Shown piece by piece: positions 33,097-41,688 of a stretch of DNA of 47,180 bases (within the stretch, counting starts at the first letter, position 1; each line of letters begins with the position of its first letter). The translations under genes and the position numbers were made by a program. The notes below the pieces were generated by a model. It had not been told where the DNA came from. It searched no databases and worked only from the letters and a program-made list of their open reading frames with translations. Source of the DNA: an uncultured Clostridium sp. GTDB taxonomy: Bacteria > Bacillota > Clostridia > TANB77 > CAG-508. The DNA is taken from positions 1-47,180 of the forward strand of contig CAMPBS010000009.1 in NCBI GenBank assembly GCA_946639585.1, written 5' to 3'.

Positions 33097-33136
33097 AAAG
33101 CAAGAGTTGCAAACAAGAGCAACCTTGCTTTCTTTA
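33097..33136 (+). terminator. terminator downstream of the MBL gene
   Basis: AAAGCAAG-A-GTTGC (33097-33110) pairs with GCAAC-CTTGCTTT (33119-33131), followed by CTTT. A near-identical hairpin occurs at 34366-34400, after rhuM. Confidence 0.8.
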
Positions 33137-33203
33137 TATTAAATCACCATTTTTTGAACTTTGGCTAATATTTTTTTATTTTGAAAAATTCGTACAGAAC
33201 TAC

Positions 33204-33232
33204 TTGACAGTCAATATAAATCTATATATAAT
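33204..33232 (+). promoter_or_regulatory. rhuM consensus promoter
   Basis: TTGACA (33204-33209), 17 bp, TATAAT (33227-33232). Confidence 0.9.
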
Positions 33233-33278
33233 ACAAACAAGAATTTGAATACCAACATATATAAAAGGAGGGAAAATA

Positions 33279-34319
33279 TTGAAAAAACAAAATAATAAAG
33301 AAGTATCTATTCGTTCTAGTGCGGCAGAATACCTTACATATATTGCAGCAGTTGGAGATAATCCAGAATCAATAGAAGTTAGATATGAAGACGAAAATAT
33401 ATGGCTAACACAAAAAATGTTAGCAACAGTTTATGGTGTAGAATTAAATACTATAAATTATCATATAAAGAAGATTTATGAAGATAAAGAGTTAGAACAA
33501 GATCCAACTATTCGAAATTTTCGAATAGTTCAAAAAGAAGGAAATAGAGAGGTTTCAAGAAATGTTGCACACTATAATCTTCAAATGATAATTGCAATTG
33601 GTTTTAAAGTTGATAATGAAAGAGCAGTGCAATTTAGAAAATGGGCAAATCAAATAGTTAAAGATTACACCATAAAAGGATGGGTAATGGATGAGGAACG
33701 TCTTAAAAATGGTGGTTCAATATTAACAGAAAAATATTTTGAAGAGCAATTAGAACGTATTAGAGAAATACGTATGTCAGAAAGAAAGTTTTATCAAAAG
33801 ATAACAGATATTTATGCAACTTCTATTGATTATGATAAAACAGCAACAGCAACAATTAGATTTTTCACATCAGTTCAGAACAAATTGCATTATGCGGTTT
33901 CTGGAAATACTGCTGCAGAAATTATTTATAATAGAGCAGACCACAAAAAAGAAAATATGGGATTAAAAACATGGGAAGGAGCACCAAATAGTAAAATACA
34001 TAAATATGATGTTGTAATTGCCAAAAACTATTTAGATGAAAAAGAAATAAAGCAATTAGAACGACTAGTTTCAGCTTATTTAGATTTGGCAGAAATGCAA
34101 GCAATGAGGCATATTCCAATGACAATGGCAGATTGGGAAGAAAGATTAAATGGATTTTTACAATTATGGGACCATGAAATATTAAAAGATAATGGGAAAA
34201 TAACTGCAGAAATGGCAAAATTACATGCAGAAACAGAATTTGAAAAATATAGAATTATCCAAGACAAAATTTATATATCAGATTTTGACGAGCTGATTTT
34301 AAAAACAAAAAATGATTAA
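33279..34319 (+). CDS. RhuM family protein
   Basis: The 346-residue protein belongs to the RhuM family, first named from Salmonella pathogenicity island 3 and widespread on mobile and accessory DNA; its biochemical function is not established. Recognisable parts are an N-terminal DNA-binding-like module (ENIWLTQKMLATVYGVELNT, HIKKIYEDKELEQDPTIRNF), the conserved VAHYNLQMIIAIGFKVDNER, the FRKWANQIVKDYTIKG stretch and a C-terminal helical domain. It starts with TTG after GGAGGG. It is flanked on both sides by the same REP-plus-terminator composite repeat, indicating a cassette. A defence or toxin role is possible only by analogy. Confidence 0.85.
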   Translation: MKKQNNKEVSIRSSAAEYLTYIAAVGDNPESIEVRYEDENIWLTQKMLATVYGVELNTINYHIKKIYEDKELEQDPTIRNFRIVQKEGNREVSRNVAHYNLQMIIAIGFKVDNERAVQFRKWANQIVKDYTIKGWVMDEERLKNGGSILTEKYFEEQLERIREIRMSERKFYQKITDIYATSIDYDKTATATIRFFTSVQNKLHYAVSGNTAAEIIYNRADHKKENMGLKTWEGAPNSKIHKYDVVIAKNYLDEKEIKQLERLVSAYLDLAEMQAMRHIPMTMADWEERLNGFLQLWDHEILKDNGKITAEMAKLHAETEFEKYRIIQDKIYISDFDELILKTKND

Positions 34320-34330
34320 GAATAAAAACT

Positions 34331-34404
34331 TTTTGGGACACTTTCAAAAAGTTAAGCAAAATTAAAAAGCAAGAGTTGCAAAAACAAGCAACCTTGCTTT
34401 CTTT
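34331..34404 (+). repeat. REP-like repeat plus duplicated terminator
   Basis: The REP core (34331-34356) is followed by AAAGCAAGAGTTGC / GCAACCTTGCTTT (34366-34400), the same order as 33046-33131. It ends the rhuM transcript and forms the right border of a direct repeat around rhuM. Confidence 0.8.
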
Positions 34405-34468
34405 GTTTCTTGTTCCTTATTATACTAATAATATATTATGTATTAAAGTATAAAAGGAGGTAAGAAAA

Positions 34469-35395
34469 ATGGCACAAGATGAAGTAAAAAAAGAAGACAT
34501 TTTATTTAGCAAATGCTGTGATGAATGGCTCGAACTAAAGAAAACACTTGTAAAGGAATCTTCATACTTTAATTATAAGTTTGCAGTAGAAAAGCATATC
34601 AAGCCTGTTTTAGGCCAAAAAACTTTACAAGATATGGAACACTACGATATGAATGAATTTATTAAGATAAAAAAAGAACAGGGACTTACAAGTAGCTTGA
34701 AAGAATTACTTGTAAGGGTAAAATCCATTTTGAAATATACTAAAAAGAAATATGGAATAAACTTTGATTTTGATTTTAGGTCTGGCTATGTTGCAAAAGC
34801 TGGAAAATTAGAAGTGTTTACAGAAAAAGAAAGGCTAAAATTAACAAAATTTTTAATTGAAACAGATGATATAAGATATTTAGGCATACTAATATGTTTA
34901 TATTCAGGACTTAGAATTGGTGAAATATGTGGCTTAAAATGGAAGGACATAGATTTAGAAACAAAAGAAATATCAGTTGAAAGAACAGTACAAAGAGTTT
35001 ATACAGGAATGAGAGTAAAATCAAAGGTTATTGCTACATTACCTAAAACAGCAAAATCAATGAGAAGAATCCCTATTGCCAAAAACATACTAGAAATCTT
35101 AAAAGAAAACAAGAAAAAATATGATGAAAACGATTTTATTACAACTGGCGAAATAGACAAAAGCTTTGAACCTTTTACATATAGGTATGTCTATAAACAA
35201 GCATTAAAACATTGTGAGATACCGTATAAAAAACTTCATTGCCTTCGCCACACTGTGGCCACTCGTTGCATTAGGGTGGGGATGGACATTAAATCATTAA
35301 GCGAAGTGCTAGGACACAGCAATATTGGTACTACTATGAATATTTATGTTCATTCTAGTTATGAGGTTAAAAAAAAGTACATAGATAGGTTGTAA
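34469..35395 (+). CDS. tyrosine recombinase (phage-type integrase)
   Basis: The 308-residue site-specific recombinase has an N-terminal core-binding SAM-like domain (about residues 10-110) and a complete catalytic domain: Arg in LYSGLRIGEICGLKW (about 148), the HxxR box HCLRHTVATR (about 257-262), His in LGHSNIG (about 280) and the nucleophilic Tyr in MNIYVHSS (about 292). All five key positions are present, so it should be active. There is no neighbouring phage or conjugation gene, no excisionase and no tRNA target. Its position beside the pilin-like gene with an inverted-repeat-bounded promoter makes a DNA invertase role attractive. AAAGGAGG precedes the ATG. Confidence 0.9.
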   Translation: MAQDEVKKEDILFSKCCDEWLELKKTLVKESSYFNYKFAVEKHIKPVLGQKTLQDMEHYDMNEFIKIKKEQGLTSSLKELLVRVKSILKYTKKKYGINFDFDFRSGYVAKAGKLEVFTEKERLKLTKFLIETDDIRYLGILICLYSGLRIGEICGLKWKDIDLETKEISVERTVQRVYTGMRVKSKVIATLPKTAKSMRRIPIAKNILEILKENKKKYDENDFITTGEIDKSFEPFTYRYVYKQALKHCEIPYKKLHCLRHTVATRCIRVGMDIKSLSEVLGHSNIGTTMNIYVHSSYEVKKKYIDRL

Positions 35396-35402
35396 AAAAA
35401 AT

Positions 35403-35427
35403 AAAGAGCGTAGGGGATACGCTCTTT
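35403..35427. terminator. bidirectional terminator between recombinase and second pilin-like gene
   Basis: AAAGAGCGTA pairs with TACGCTCTTT around GGGGA, serving the convergent genes. Confidence 0.88.
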
Positions 35428-35438
35428 AAATAATATAT

Positions 35439-36791
35439 TTATTCTCCGGCTTCTAGGATGTATGGGTCTCCAAATGTTCCAGAGCCACTTTTTATTTTTG
35501 CTGTTGGATTGATTAGGAATACTGGGCGGAAGCCGAAAGTTGGAAGATCTCCACCTCCAGAAGAATACATTAAGTAACTTTCGGACAATTTATCTTTACT
35601 ATTTACAAAACGCATAATTAGTGAACCACTATCGGATAACAAACGAGAAGCTAACCAATAATTACTACTTATGTTTCTTATGCTTAAATGTTCCATTTTA
35701 TTAAAATCTTCTATGTAGTTTGTGTCTGTTCCTTTATACCCCATTGATGTGTCTACGCCTGCTTCATCATCTTTATGCCCAAATTTATCTTTATGTGTGG
35801 TTTCATTTTTAGTCATCGTTGCTATACTTCCTACACATCTTGCATCTGCCACAATATTATCTCCTGTATTTATATAGCTTTCTGCTTTATTGTTTAAATT
35901 TTCTATTGCATTATTATATGAATCTTGGGCTTTCAACCATCCTGTTCCATTTGCTCCTATATTATCATTTTTTCCTAAATTTACTGTTGCAACAGAAGAT
36001 GTTGTCATTATTTGCAAACCATGTGTATCATCATTATATAATACTCTACACATTTCTGCATTATCTTCTGTTTGACCATTCATAGCATATTTAACATATG
36101 TACTTGTAGCAGAATTTGTTGGAACTGGTATTACATCTTTAGCAGTTGTTACTTTTAGTAATATAACTGAAATATTTTCAATTTTCTTTCCAGATTTGCC
36201 TTCAATAGTCATAGTTGTGGTTAATTCTTGTTCATCTCCTGTTATTATCCCACCGGATATCTTCCATATACCATCAGTATCTTTAGCAGCTGTTGCAATA
36301 GACGTATCTGCAATAGTGCAAGATTTTATTTCTTCAATATTATCGCCATTAGTAATTACAATTGGTACTTTTGATCTTTCTTCAACAGAAATAGGACTAA
36401 TAATTGCTTTATCCATAGTATCTATTGCATTAACTAAGCCACCATTTGTAATTTTATATTCTCTACCAGAATTACCTTGAATAACCCAAGGCCCAGCGCC
36501 AGTAATTTTTTCAATTTCAGTTTGTGCAATTATACCATTTAATTGAACTCGTAAATCACTATCATTTACTTTTCCATCTAAACCTTGAGACATTGCATTT
36601 ACAACGCATAGTTTTATTTGTTCTAATTCCTCTCCAAGTTTGTTTTCTTCTCTTGCTTGTGTAGCCTTTTCCATTGCACTTTCATTACCTGTTATGGCAT
36701 TTATTGTAACTCCAGCTAATATCAATAAAACCACAATAGTAACAATCAAAGCAATCAATGTTATACCTTTGTTTTTCTCTAAATAATTCAT
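35439..36791 (-). CDS. second pilin-like surface protein with variable-type C-terminal domain
   Basis: The 450-residue protein begins MNYLEKNKGITLIALIVTIV, a type IV prepilin-like leader and hydrophobic helix in one uninterrupted frame. The helix is followed by a charged stretch (EKATQAREENKLGEELEQIK) and a mostly beta, Thr/Ser-rich ectodomain. The C-terminus has YWLASR...FGFRPVFLINP and a closing GSGTFGDPYILEAGE, the same module type as the gene at 3622-5248. Its 3' end is only mildly GC-enriched, so it is a weaker DGR-target candidate. The start at 36791 follows a G-run. Expression probably depends on the promoter lying between inverted repeats at 36821-36984. Confidence 0.85.
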   Translation of the reverse strand: MNYLEKNKGITLIALIVTIVVLLILAGVTINAITGNESAMEKATQAREENKLGEELEQIKLCVVNAMSQGLDGKVNDSDLRVQLNGIIAQTEIEKITGAGPWVIQGNSGREYKITNGGLVNAIDTMDKAIISPISVEERSKVPIVITNGDNIEEIKSCTIADTSIATAAKDTDGIWKISGGIITGDEQELTTTMTIEGKSGKKIENISVILLKVTTAKDVIPVPTNSATSTYVKYAMNGQTEDNAEMCRVLYNDDTHGLQIMTTSSVATVNLGKNDNIGANGTGWLKAQDSYNNAIENLNNKAESYINTGDNIVADARCVGSIATMTKNETTHKDKFGHKDDEAGVDTSMGYKGTDTNYIEDFNKMEHLSIRNISSNYWLASRLLSDSGSLIMRFVNSKDKLSESYLMYSSGGGDLPTFGFRPVFLINPTAKIKSGSGTFGDPYILEAGE

Positions 36792-36820
36792 TAGTAAAAC
36801 CCCCATTTTTCAAATTATCA

Positions 36821-36984
36821 TTAACTAAAAATAATTAATAAACTTTTTATAATAATTTTATAGCATGAAATAGCGAAAAAAGCAATACCTCAAAAAATTT
36901 TGTTATAATATTTTTATTTTATAAAAACATTGATTTATCAACGATTTTTGGCATTTCAAATAATTATTAATTATTTTTAGTTAA
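36821..36984 (-). promoter_or_regulatory. candidate invertible promoter segment with 21-bp inverted repeats
   Basis: The arms 36821-36841 and 36964-36984 are perfect 21-base inverted repeats (left arm begins TTAACTAAAAATAATTAAT). The 122-bp interior holds a minus-strand promoter: TTGCTT (36885-36880), 17 bp, extended -10 TGC-TATAAA (36862-36857), firing toward the pilin-like start at 36791. On the plus strand a TGT-TATAAT (36901-36909) faces the other way. Arm size and spacing resemble known phase switches such as the C. difficile flagellar switch. An intact tyrosine recombinase lies 1.4 kb away. Confidence 0.6.
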
Positions 36985-37142
36985 TAATTATTTTCCTTAG
37001 AAGTGCTTTATTTACAAGTGCTTTTTATTTTTTTCAAAAAATATAAAAATATCTTAAATAAATCTATTATTTTCAATATTTGTAACCTCATTTGTTAGTG
37101 TAAAATTTTAGTTGGCAAAGTATAGAAAAACTGATTTTAAAC
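36985..37142. other. AT-rich intergenic stretch
   Basis: This very AT-rich sequence between the inverted repeat and the REP copy has no ORF or clear hairpin. I see nothing assignable. Confidence 0.4.
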
Positions 37143-37167
37143 TTTTGGGGACACTTTCAAAAAGTAA
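37143..37167 (+). repeat. REP-like repeat upstream of the transposase
   Basis: TTTTGGGGACACTTTCAAAA plus AGTAAC. The following ACTTTTTC can pair back with AAAAAGT. Together with the inverted copy at 38043-38070 it brackets the transposase gene. Confidence 0.75.
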
Positions 37168-37168
37168 C

Positions 37169-37196
37169 TTGACTTTTTCAAAAAAATATGTATAAT
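37169..37196 (+). promoter_or_regulatory. transposase promoter within the REP hairpin
   Basis: TTGACT (37169-37174), 16 bp, TATAAT (37191-37196). The -35 lies inside the REP-associated hairpin. Confidence 0.7.
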
Positions 37197-37261
37197 AAAA
37201 TCATTAGGGGGGAAAAGTATGTGAAATATCATGCTTTTTCCCTTTTATCAATTTTAAGGAG

Positions 37262-38034
37262 ATGGTAATTATTCCAAGAATAGCAAGAAATAATTTAAAT
37301 ACACCATTTTTACATGTAATGGTTCAAGGGGTTAATAAGGAGTATATTTTCTATAAAAAAGAATATATAGAAAAATATTTAAAATTAATTGAAGAAAATT
37401 TAGAAAAATATGATTTAACAATAATGGCATATTGCATGATGAATAATCATGCTCATTTTCTAATTTATACCGAAAATGTTGAAAAATTTGGAAAATTTAT
37501 GCATCAGTAAATCTAAATTATTCAAGAATGTATAATAAGGAAGAAAACAGATGTGGTGTACTTTTTAGAAATCGATATCAGGCTGAACCAATCTATGATA
37601 TAAAATATTTAATAAATTGTATCAAGTATATTCATGAAAATCCAGTTAAAGCCAATATAGTTAGTAAAAGTGAGGATTACAAGTACTCATCAATTAAGGA
37701 TTATTTAAACAATACAGGTACAACTCAAAGTAATATAATGAAAGAAATTTTTGGTGATAACTATAACTTTAAAATGATGCTAAAAAATGCTGAAGAAAAG
37801 AGTTTTATAGATATTGAGCAACCTAATTCAGATGAAATAAGAAAGTTTATAATTAATGGTATAAGTGAATTTTTAAGAGAAAAATCTATTAGCGTAGTAG
37901 ATATTTTTTCAAATAGAAGTCATTTGAAGGATTTGATATTATATTTAAATGAAAGCTGTAATATAAAAAATAAAGATATTCAAAAATTTCTAGAAGTTTC
38001 AAAGCCTACATTGTGTAGAATAAAGTATCATTAA
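37262..38034 (+). pseudogene. REP-associated tyrosine transposase (RAYT, IS200-like), frameshifted
   Basis: The first frame (37262-37510) has the Y1 transposase signature: IPRIARNNLNTPFLHVMVQG and YCMMNNHAHFLIYTENVEKF, where the HxH-like metal motif is HAH. It stops at ATG CAT CAG TAA. One base further the frame continues VNLNYSRMYNKEENRCGVLF, then FRNRYQAEPI and CIKYIHENPVKANIV to 38034, all RAYT-typical. A one-base loss near 37507-37510 explains this; no CGG is involved, unlike the other broken genes here. The start is also odd: AAGGAG touches the ATG at 37262, and the normal family start MPRIAR would be an ATT at 37271. It is probably no longer active unless recoded. Confidence 0.85.
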
Positions 38035-38042
38035 CCTTTTAA

Positions 38043-38070
38043 CCTTTTGAAAGTGTCCCAAAAAGTTAAG
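38043..38070 (-). repeat. REP-like repeat, inverted copy
   Basis: CCTTTTGAAAGTGTCCCAAA followed by AAGTTAAG is the reverse complement of the REP core. It lies directly after the transposase stop. Confidence 0.75.
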
Positions 38071-38079
38071 CAAAAGATA

Positions 38080-38108
38080 TTGAGATTTTTTTTTATTTAG
38101 TGTAGAAT
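38080..38108 (+). promoter_or_regulatory. GH15 gene promoter
   Basis: TTGAGA (38080-38085), 17 bp, TAGAAT (38103-38108) preceded by TG. Confidence 0.7.
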
Positions 38109-38142
38109 AGTTTTGTAATTAAACGAAAGAAGGTAAAGAAAA

Positions 38143-40101
38143 ATGAGCAAATATTTAAATGAAGCAATTATTGGAAATCAAAATATTTTAGCAACATTCA
38201 CAAGCAAGGGAGAGTTGCAAAGGCTATATTTTCCAACAAAGGATAATAGGCAATATATAAATTATTTCCATACAGGAGTTCAAATAAATGATTCAGATTT
38301 AATTTATTTGCATGATGATATAAACAATAGCTACAAGCAATATTATGAGCCAGACACAAACATTTTAAATACAGAAATAACAAATTCATATTTCAATTTA
38401 AAAATATTGCAAACTGATTTTGTGCCAATAAAAGAGAATGTATTAATTAAAAGATATACATTTATGAATATTGGAAAAATAGATTTAGATGTAAATTTCT
38501 TTATTCATTCAGAATTGTTATCAGATAGAAATAACCATGTTGGAACAATGCAAATTGATAGAGGAATGATACAATATGCACACGATTTTGCAGTATCAAC
38601 ATTTACAAAACAACAAAAAATATTTAAACATCAAATAAATGGAAGTATTGAAAAAATAAAAAGATGTGAAATATCAGATAAAGATTATATTGGAATGTCA
38701 AAAGATGCAAGCATTGGTTATGAGATAGGAAAAATTGCGCCAAATGAGAAAAAAGAATTGGACATATATGTCTTAATAGATGAAAATAAAAATCCATCTG
38801 ATATGGAAGATGAAGTTGATAGAATTACTCGTTTAGATGTAAACAAAGAATACTCAAACACAAAAATTTATTGGACTAAATATGTAAAAACACATAATAG
38901 TTTAAGCTTAAAAGAAGGCAAGAATTCTTATGAAGATAAAATTTGTGAAATATATAAAAGAAGCATTTTGCTATTCCCACTTCTTTCAAATCCAGAAACA
39001 GGAGGAATGATAGCAGCACCAGAAATTGACGAAGACTTTACAAAATGTGGAAGATACGCATATTGCTGGACAAGAGATGCAGTATTTGTAACTAAAGCTT
39101 TAGATATTTTAAAAATGGATAAAGAAGCTGAAAAATTCTACAAAGTATTTTGTAAAAAGACTCAAAGTAAAAATGGAATGTGGGAGCAAAGATTCTTTAC
39201 AGATGGACGTTTAGCACCATGTTGGGGCTATCAAATAGATGAAACATCAAGTGTTGTATATGGTGTGTATGAACACTATCAATATACAAAAAATGAAAAA
39301 TTCTTAAAGGCTGTATTACCAATGTGTGAAAAGTCAGTAGACTTTTTGAAAAAATATTCAAAAGACTGGCTTGGCTTAGTTGGAAAAGACGAGAGAGACA
39401 AAGATATAGTGCAAGAAGAAATAGAAAATACATACAAAAAAGAAGGACACAAATACCATGTAAGTTATGATTTATGGGAAATGTGCGAAGGAATACATCT
39501 ATATTCAGTAGCAAGCATATATTCAGCATTTGATTCAATGATAAAAATATATAATATACTTGGAAAAGATGTATCAAACTTTGATAACAATAGATTAAAA
39601 GAAGAAAAAATAAACAAAAACAAAAAAGAATTAGAAAACTTAATTGCTGGTATAAAAAAATACATAAACGACAATTTATATGATGATGAAAAGAAATGCT
39701 ATGTAAGAAATACCGAAGACAAGAAAATGGATATAAGTATTCTAGGTGCTGTTGTGCCATTTAATGTATTTAAGCCAAAAGAGAAAAAAGTCTTAAATAC
39801 AATAGAAAGAATAAATATGAGTTTAAGAACATATACAGGTGGATACAAAAGATTTGAAGAAGATCATTACAATAATGGAGAACCATGGGTAATAGCAAAT
39901 TTATGGATGACACTTTACTACATCGAAACAGGAGAAAAGAAAAAAGCAAAAGAAACATTTGATTTTGTAGTAAAAACAGCTGGAAAACATAGTTTACTTG
40001 GAGAACAAATAAATAATGAAACGCTAAAACCAAACTGGGTACTAGGTTTAGGCTGGTCACATGCAATGTTCGTAACTGTTTTAGAAAAACTTTATAAATA
40101 A
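38143..40101 (+). CDS. glycoside hydrolase family 15 (glucoamylase-like)
   Basis: The 652-residue protein is predicted to release glucose from alpha-glucans or related oligosaccharides by inversion. Residues 1-260 form the N-terminal beta-sandwich typical of bacterial GH15. The (alpha/alpha)6 barrel follows, with CGRYAYCWTRDAVFVT (about 302), WEQRFFTDGRLAPCWGYQID (about 347), the catalytic acid region YDLWEMCEGIHLYS (Glu near 444) and the base region LLGEQINNETLKPNWVLGLG (Glu near 620). There is no signal peptide, so it probably acts on intracellular glycogen-like or imported glucans. AAAGAAGG precedes the ATG. It has its own promoter and terminator. Confidence 0.92.
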   Translation: MSKYLNEAIIGNQNILATFTSKGELQRLYFPTKDNRQYINYFHTGVQINDSDLIYLHDDINNSYKQYYEPDTNILNTEITNSYFNLKILQTDFVPIKENVLIKRYTFMNIGKIDLDVNFFIHSELLSDRNNHVGTMQIDRGMIQYAHDFAVSTFTKQQKIFKHQINGSIEKIKRCEISDKDYIGMSKDASIGYEIGKIAPNEKKELDIYVLIDENKNPSDMEDEVDRITRLDVNKEYSNTKIYWTKYVKTHNSLSLKEGKNSYEDKICEIYKRSILLFPLLSNPETGGMIAAPEIDEDFTKCGRYAYCWTRDAVFVTKALDILKMDKEAEKFYKVFCKKTQSKNGMWEQRFFTDGRLAPCWGYQIDETSSVVYGVYEHYQYTKNEKFLKAVLPMCEKSVDFLKKYSKDWLGLVGKDERDKDIVQEEIENTYKKEGHKYHVSYDLWEMCEGIHLYSVASIYSAFDSMIKIYNILGKDVSNFDNNRLKEEKINKNKKELENLIAGIKKYINDNLYDDEKKCYVRNTEDKKMDISILGAVVPFNVFKPKEKKVLNTIERINMSLRTYTGGYKRFEEDHYNNGEPWVIANLWMTLYYIETGEKKKAKETFDFVVKTAGKHSLLGEQINNETLKPNWVLGLGWSHAMFVTVLEKLYK

Positions 40102-40106
40102 TAAAG

Positions 40107-40131
40107 AAAAAACTGTGAAAGCAGTTTTTTT
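40107..40131 (+). terminator. GH15 terminator
   Basis: AAAAAACTG pairs with CAGTTTTTT around TGAAAG. Confidence 0.8.
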
Positions 40132-40134
40132 CTA

Positions 40135-40163
40135 TTGTGTAAAAAAAACATTTATGATACAAT
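40135..40163 (+). promoter_or_regulatory. FAD oxidoreductase promoter
   Basis: TTGTGT (40135-40140), 17 bp, TACAAT (40158-40163). Confidence 0.65.
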
Positions 40164-40181
40164 GCAGAAGGTGGTGATTAT

Positions 40182-41639
40182 ATGAAAAAAGAATATGATG
40201 TAGCAGTAATAGGAATGGGCCCAAGCGGAGTATTCCTAGCATATGAATTGATACAATTAAAAAAAGCAAACAACGTTATTCTTATAGACCAAGGAAAAAG
40301 AGTTGAAAATAGGAATTGTCCTATAGAAAAAACAGGTAAATGTTTAAAATGTAAACCAAATTGTAACATTACAAGTGGTTTTTCAGGAGCAGGAGCATTT
40401 TCAGATGGAAAATTATTATCTTATCATTTATCACTTTATAACGAAAAAGAAGATAATATATATTTAGGAGGAAATGGCGGTTCATATATAAAAAAATATA
40501 TGAGTTATCAGGAAATAAAGGATTTACTATCATACACAGACGATGTGTACTTAAAATTTGGTGCAGATGTTAAATTAGAGGGAATGGAAAATAAGGAAGA
40601 AATAAAAGAACTTCAATCAAAAGCCCAAAAAGAAGACCTAAACTTAATTGACATTCCAATAAGGCATTTAGGAACAGAAAAAGCACATGACTTATATAAG
40701 AAAATAGAAGATTACATAGAAAAAGAAGTGGAATTACGATTTGAAACAACAGTAAAAGATATTTTAATAGAAGATGGAAAAGCCAAAGGCGTAATAGTTC
40801 AACCTGCAAATGATAAAGATGCAGAAGAAGAAATAATATATGCCAAAAATATAGTATCAGCAGTAGGTAGAAAAGGCGCAAAATGGCTTGAACAAATGTG
40901 TAAAAAGCATAAAATAAAATCAGAACTTGGAAACGTAGATATTGGAATACGTTATGAACTTCCAGACAAAGTAATGGAAAAAGTAAATAAATACATGTAT
41001 GAGGGAAAAGTAATAGCAAGACCAGAACCATTCAAAGATAAGGTCAGAACATTTTGCCAAAACCCAAGTGGATTTGTTGCAGCAGAAGTATATGACAATG
41101 GTTTAACTTTGGTAAATGGCCATTCATACAAAGACAAAAAAAGCACAAATACAAATTTAGCTATACTTGTATCACATCATTTTGAATATCCATTTAAAAA
41201 GCCAATAGAATATGGAGTAAATATTGCAAATAACTTAAATGAATTGGGAAACGGAAACATAGTAGTTCAAAGACTTGGTGACATCCAAAGAGGAAAGAGA
41301 ACATGGCCAGAAGAATTAAAAAACAACTCAGTAGAAGCAACTCTAAAAACAGCAGTACCAGGAGATATAACATTTGCATTAGGTTACAGAACAATGACAA
41401 ACATATTAGAATTTATAAGAAAAATGGATAAAGTGGTTGAAGGATTTGCAAACCCAGACAACCTTTTATATGGACCAGAAATCAAGTTTTATAGTAATGA
41501 ATTAGTTGTAGACAAAAACTTCCAAACAAGCATAGAAAACTTATATTCAATTGGAGATGGTGGAGGACTTACAACAGGCTTAATGATGGCATCTTGCTCA
41601 GGAGTCCAAATGGCTAGAATATTGGATAAAATAATATGA
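40182..41639 (+). CDS. FAD-dependent oxidoreductase/dehydrogenase (COG2509-like)
   Basis: The 485-residue flavoprotein starts with an FAD-binding Rossmann motif VAVIGMGPSGVFLAYELIQL (GxGxSG). It has a Cys-rich stretch CPIEKTGKCLKCKPNCNITS (about residues 46-65) that could bind an iron-sulfur cluster or a metal, then SGAGAFSDGKL, and near the C-terminus the second FAD contact LYSIGDGGGLTTGLMMASCS. These are the marks of the uncharacterised FAD-dependent dehydrogenase group seen in Firmicutes. The substrate is unknown. GGTGGTGA precedes the ATG. It is converged upon by the M14 peptidase gene. Confidence 0.85.
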   Translation: MKKEYDVAVIGMGPSGVFLAYELIQLKKANNVILIDQGKRVENRNCPIEKTGKCLKCKPNCNITSGFSGAGAFSDGKLLSYHLSLYNEKEDNIYLGGNGGSYIKKYMSYQEIKDLLSYTDDVYLKFGADVKLEGMENKEEIKELQSKAQKEDLNLIDIPIRHLGTEKAHDLYKKIEDYIEKEVELRFETTVKDILIEDGKAKGVIVQPANDKDAEEEIIYAKNIVSAVGRKGAKWLEQMCKKHKIKSELGNVDIGIRYELPDKVMEKVNKYMYEGKVIARPEPFKDKVRTFCQNPSGFVAAEVYDNGLTLVNGHSYKDKKSTNTNLAILVSHHFEYPFKKPIEYGVNIANNLNELGNGNIVVQRLGDIQRGKRTWPEELKNNSVEATLKTAVPGDITFALGYRTMTNILEFIRKMDKVVEGFANPDNLLYGPEIKFYSNELVVDKNFQTSIENLYSIGDGGGLTTGLMMASCSGVQMARILDKII

Positions 41640-41656
41640 TTATAGGGGATACTCTT

Positions 41657-41688
41657 AAAAAAACCTGGAATTCATTCCAGGTTTTTTT
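41657..41688. terminator. bidirectional terminator
   Basis: AAAAAAACCTGGAA pairs with TTCCAGGTTTTTTT around TTCA, between the convergent oxidoreductase and M14 genes. Confidence 0.92.

Noticed and set aside
34469..35395. Prophage or integrative element integrase.
   Set aside because: No phage, conjugation, excisionase or att-like direct repeat is seen around it; the nearby inverted repeats suggest an invertase role instead.
36958..36994. Palindrome AATAATTATTAA / TTAATAATTATT as an ordinary terminator.
   Set aside because: It lies upstream of the pilin-like gene, not after a gene, and its centre is one arm of the larger 21-bp inverted repeat with 36821-36841.
37505..37512. RAYT frameshift as another example of CGG recoding.
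   Set aside because: No CGG is present; the break is ATG CAT CAG TAA and needs a base added rather than skipped.
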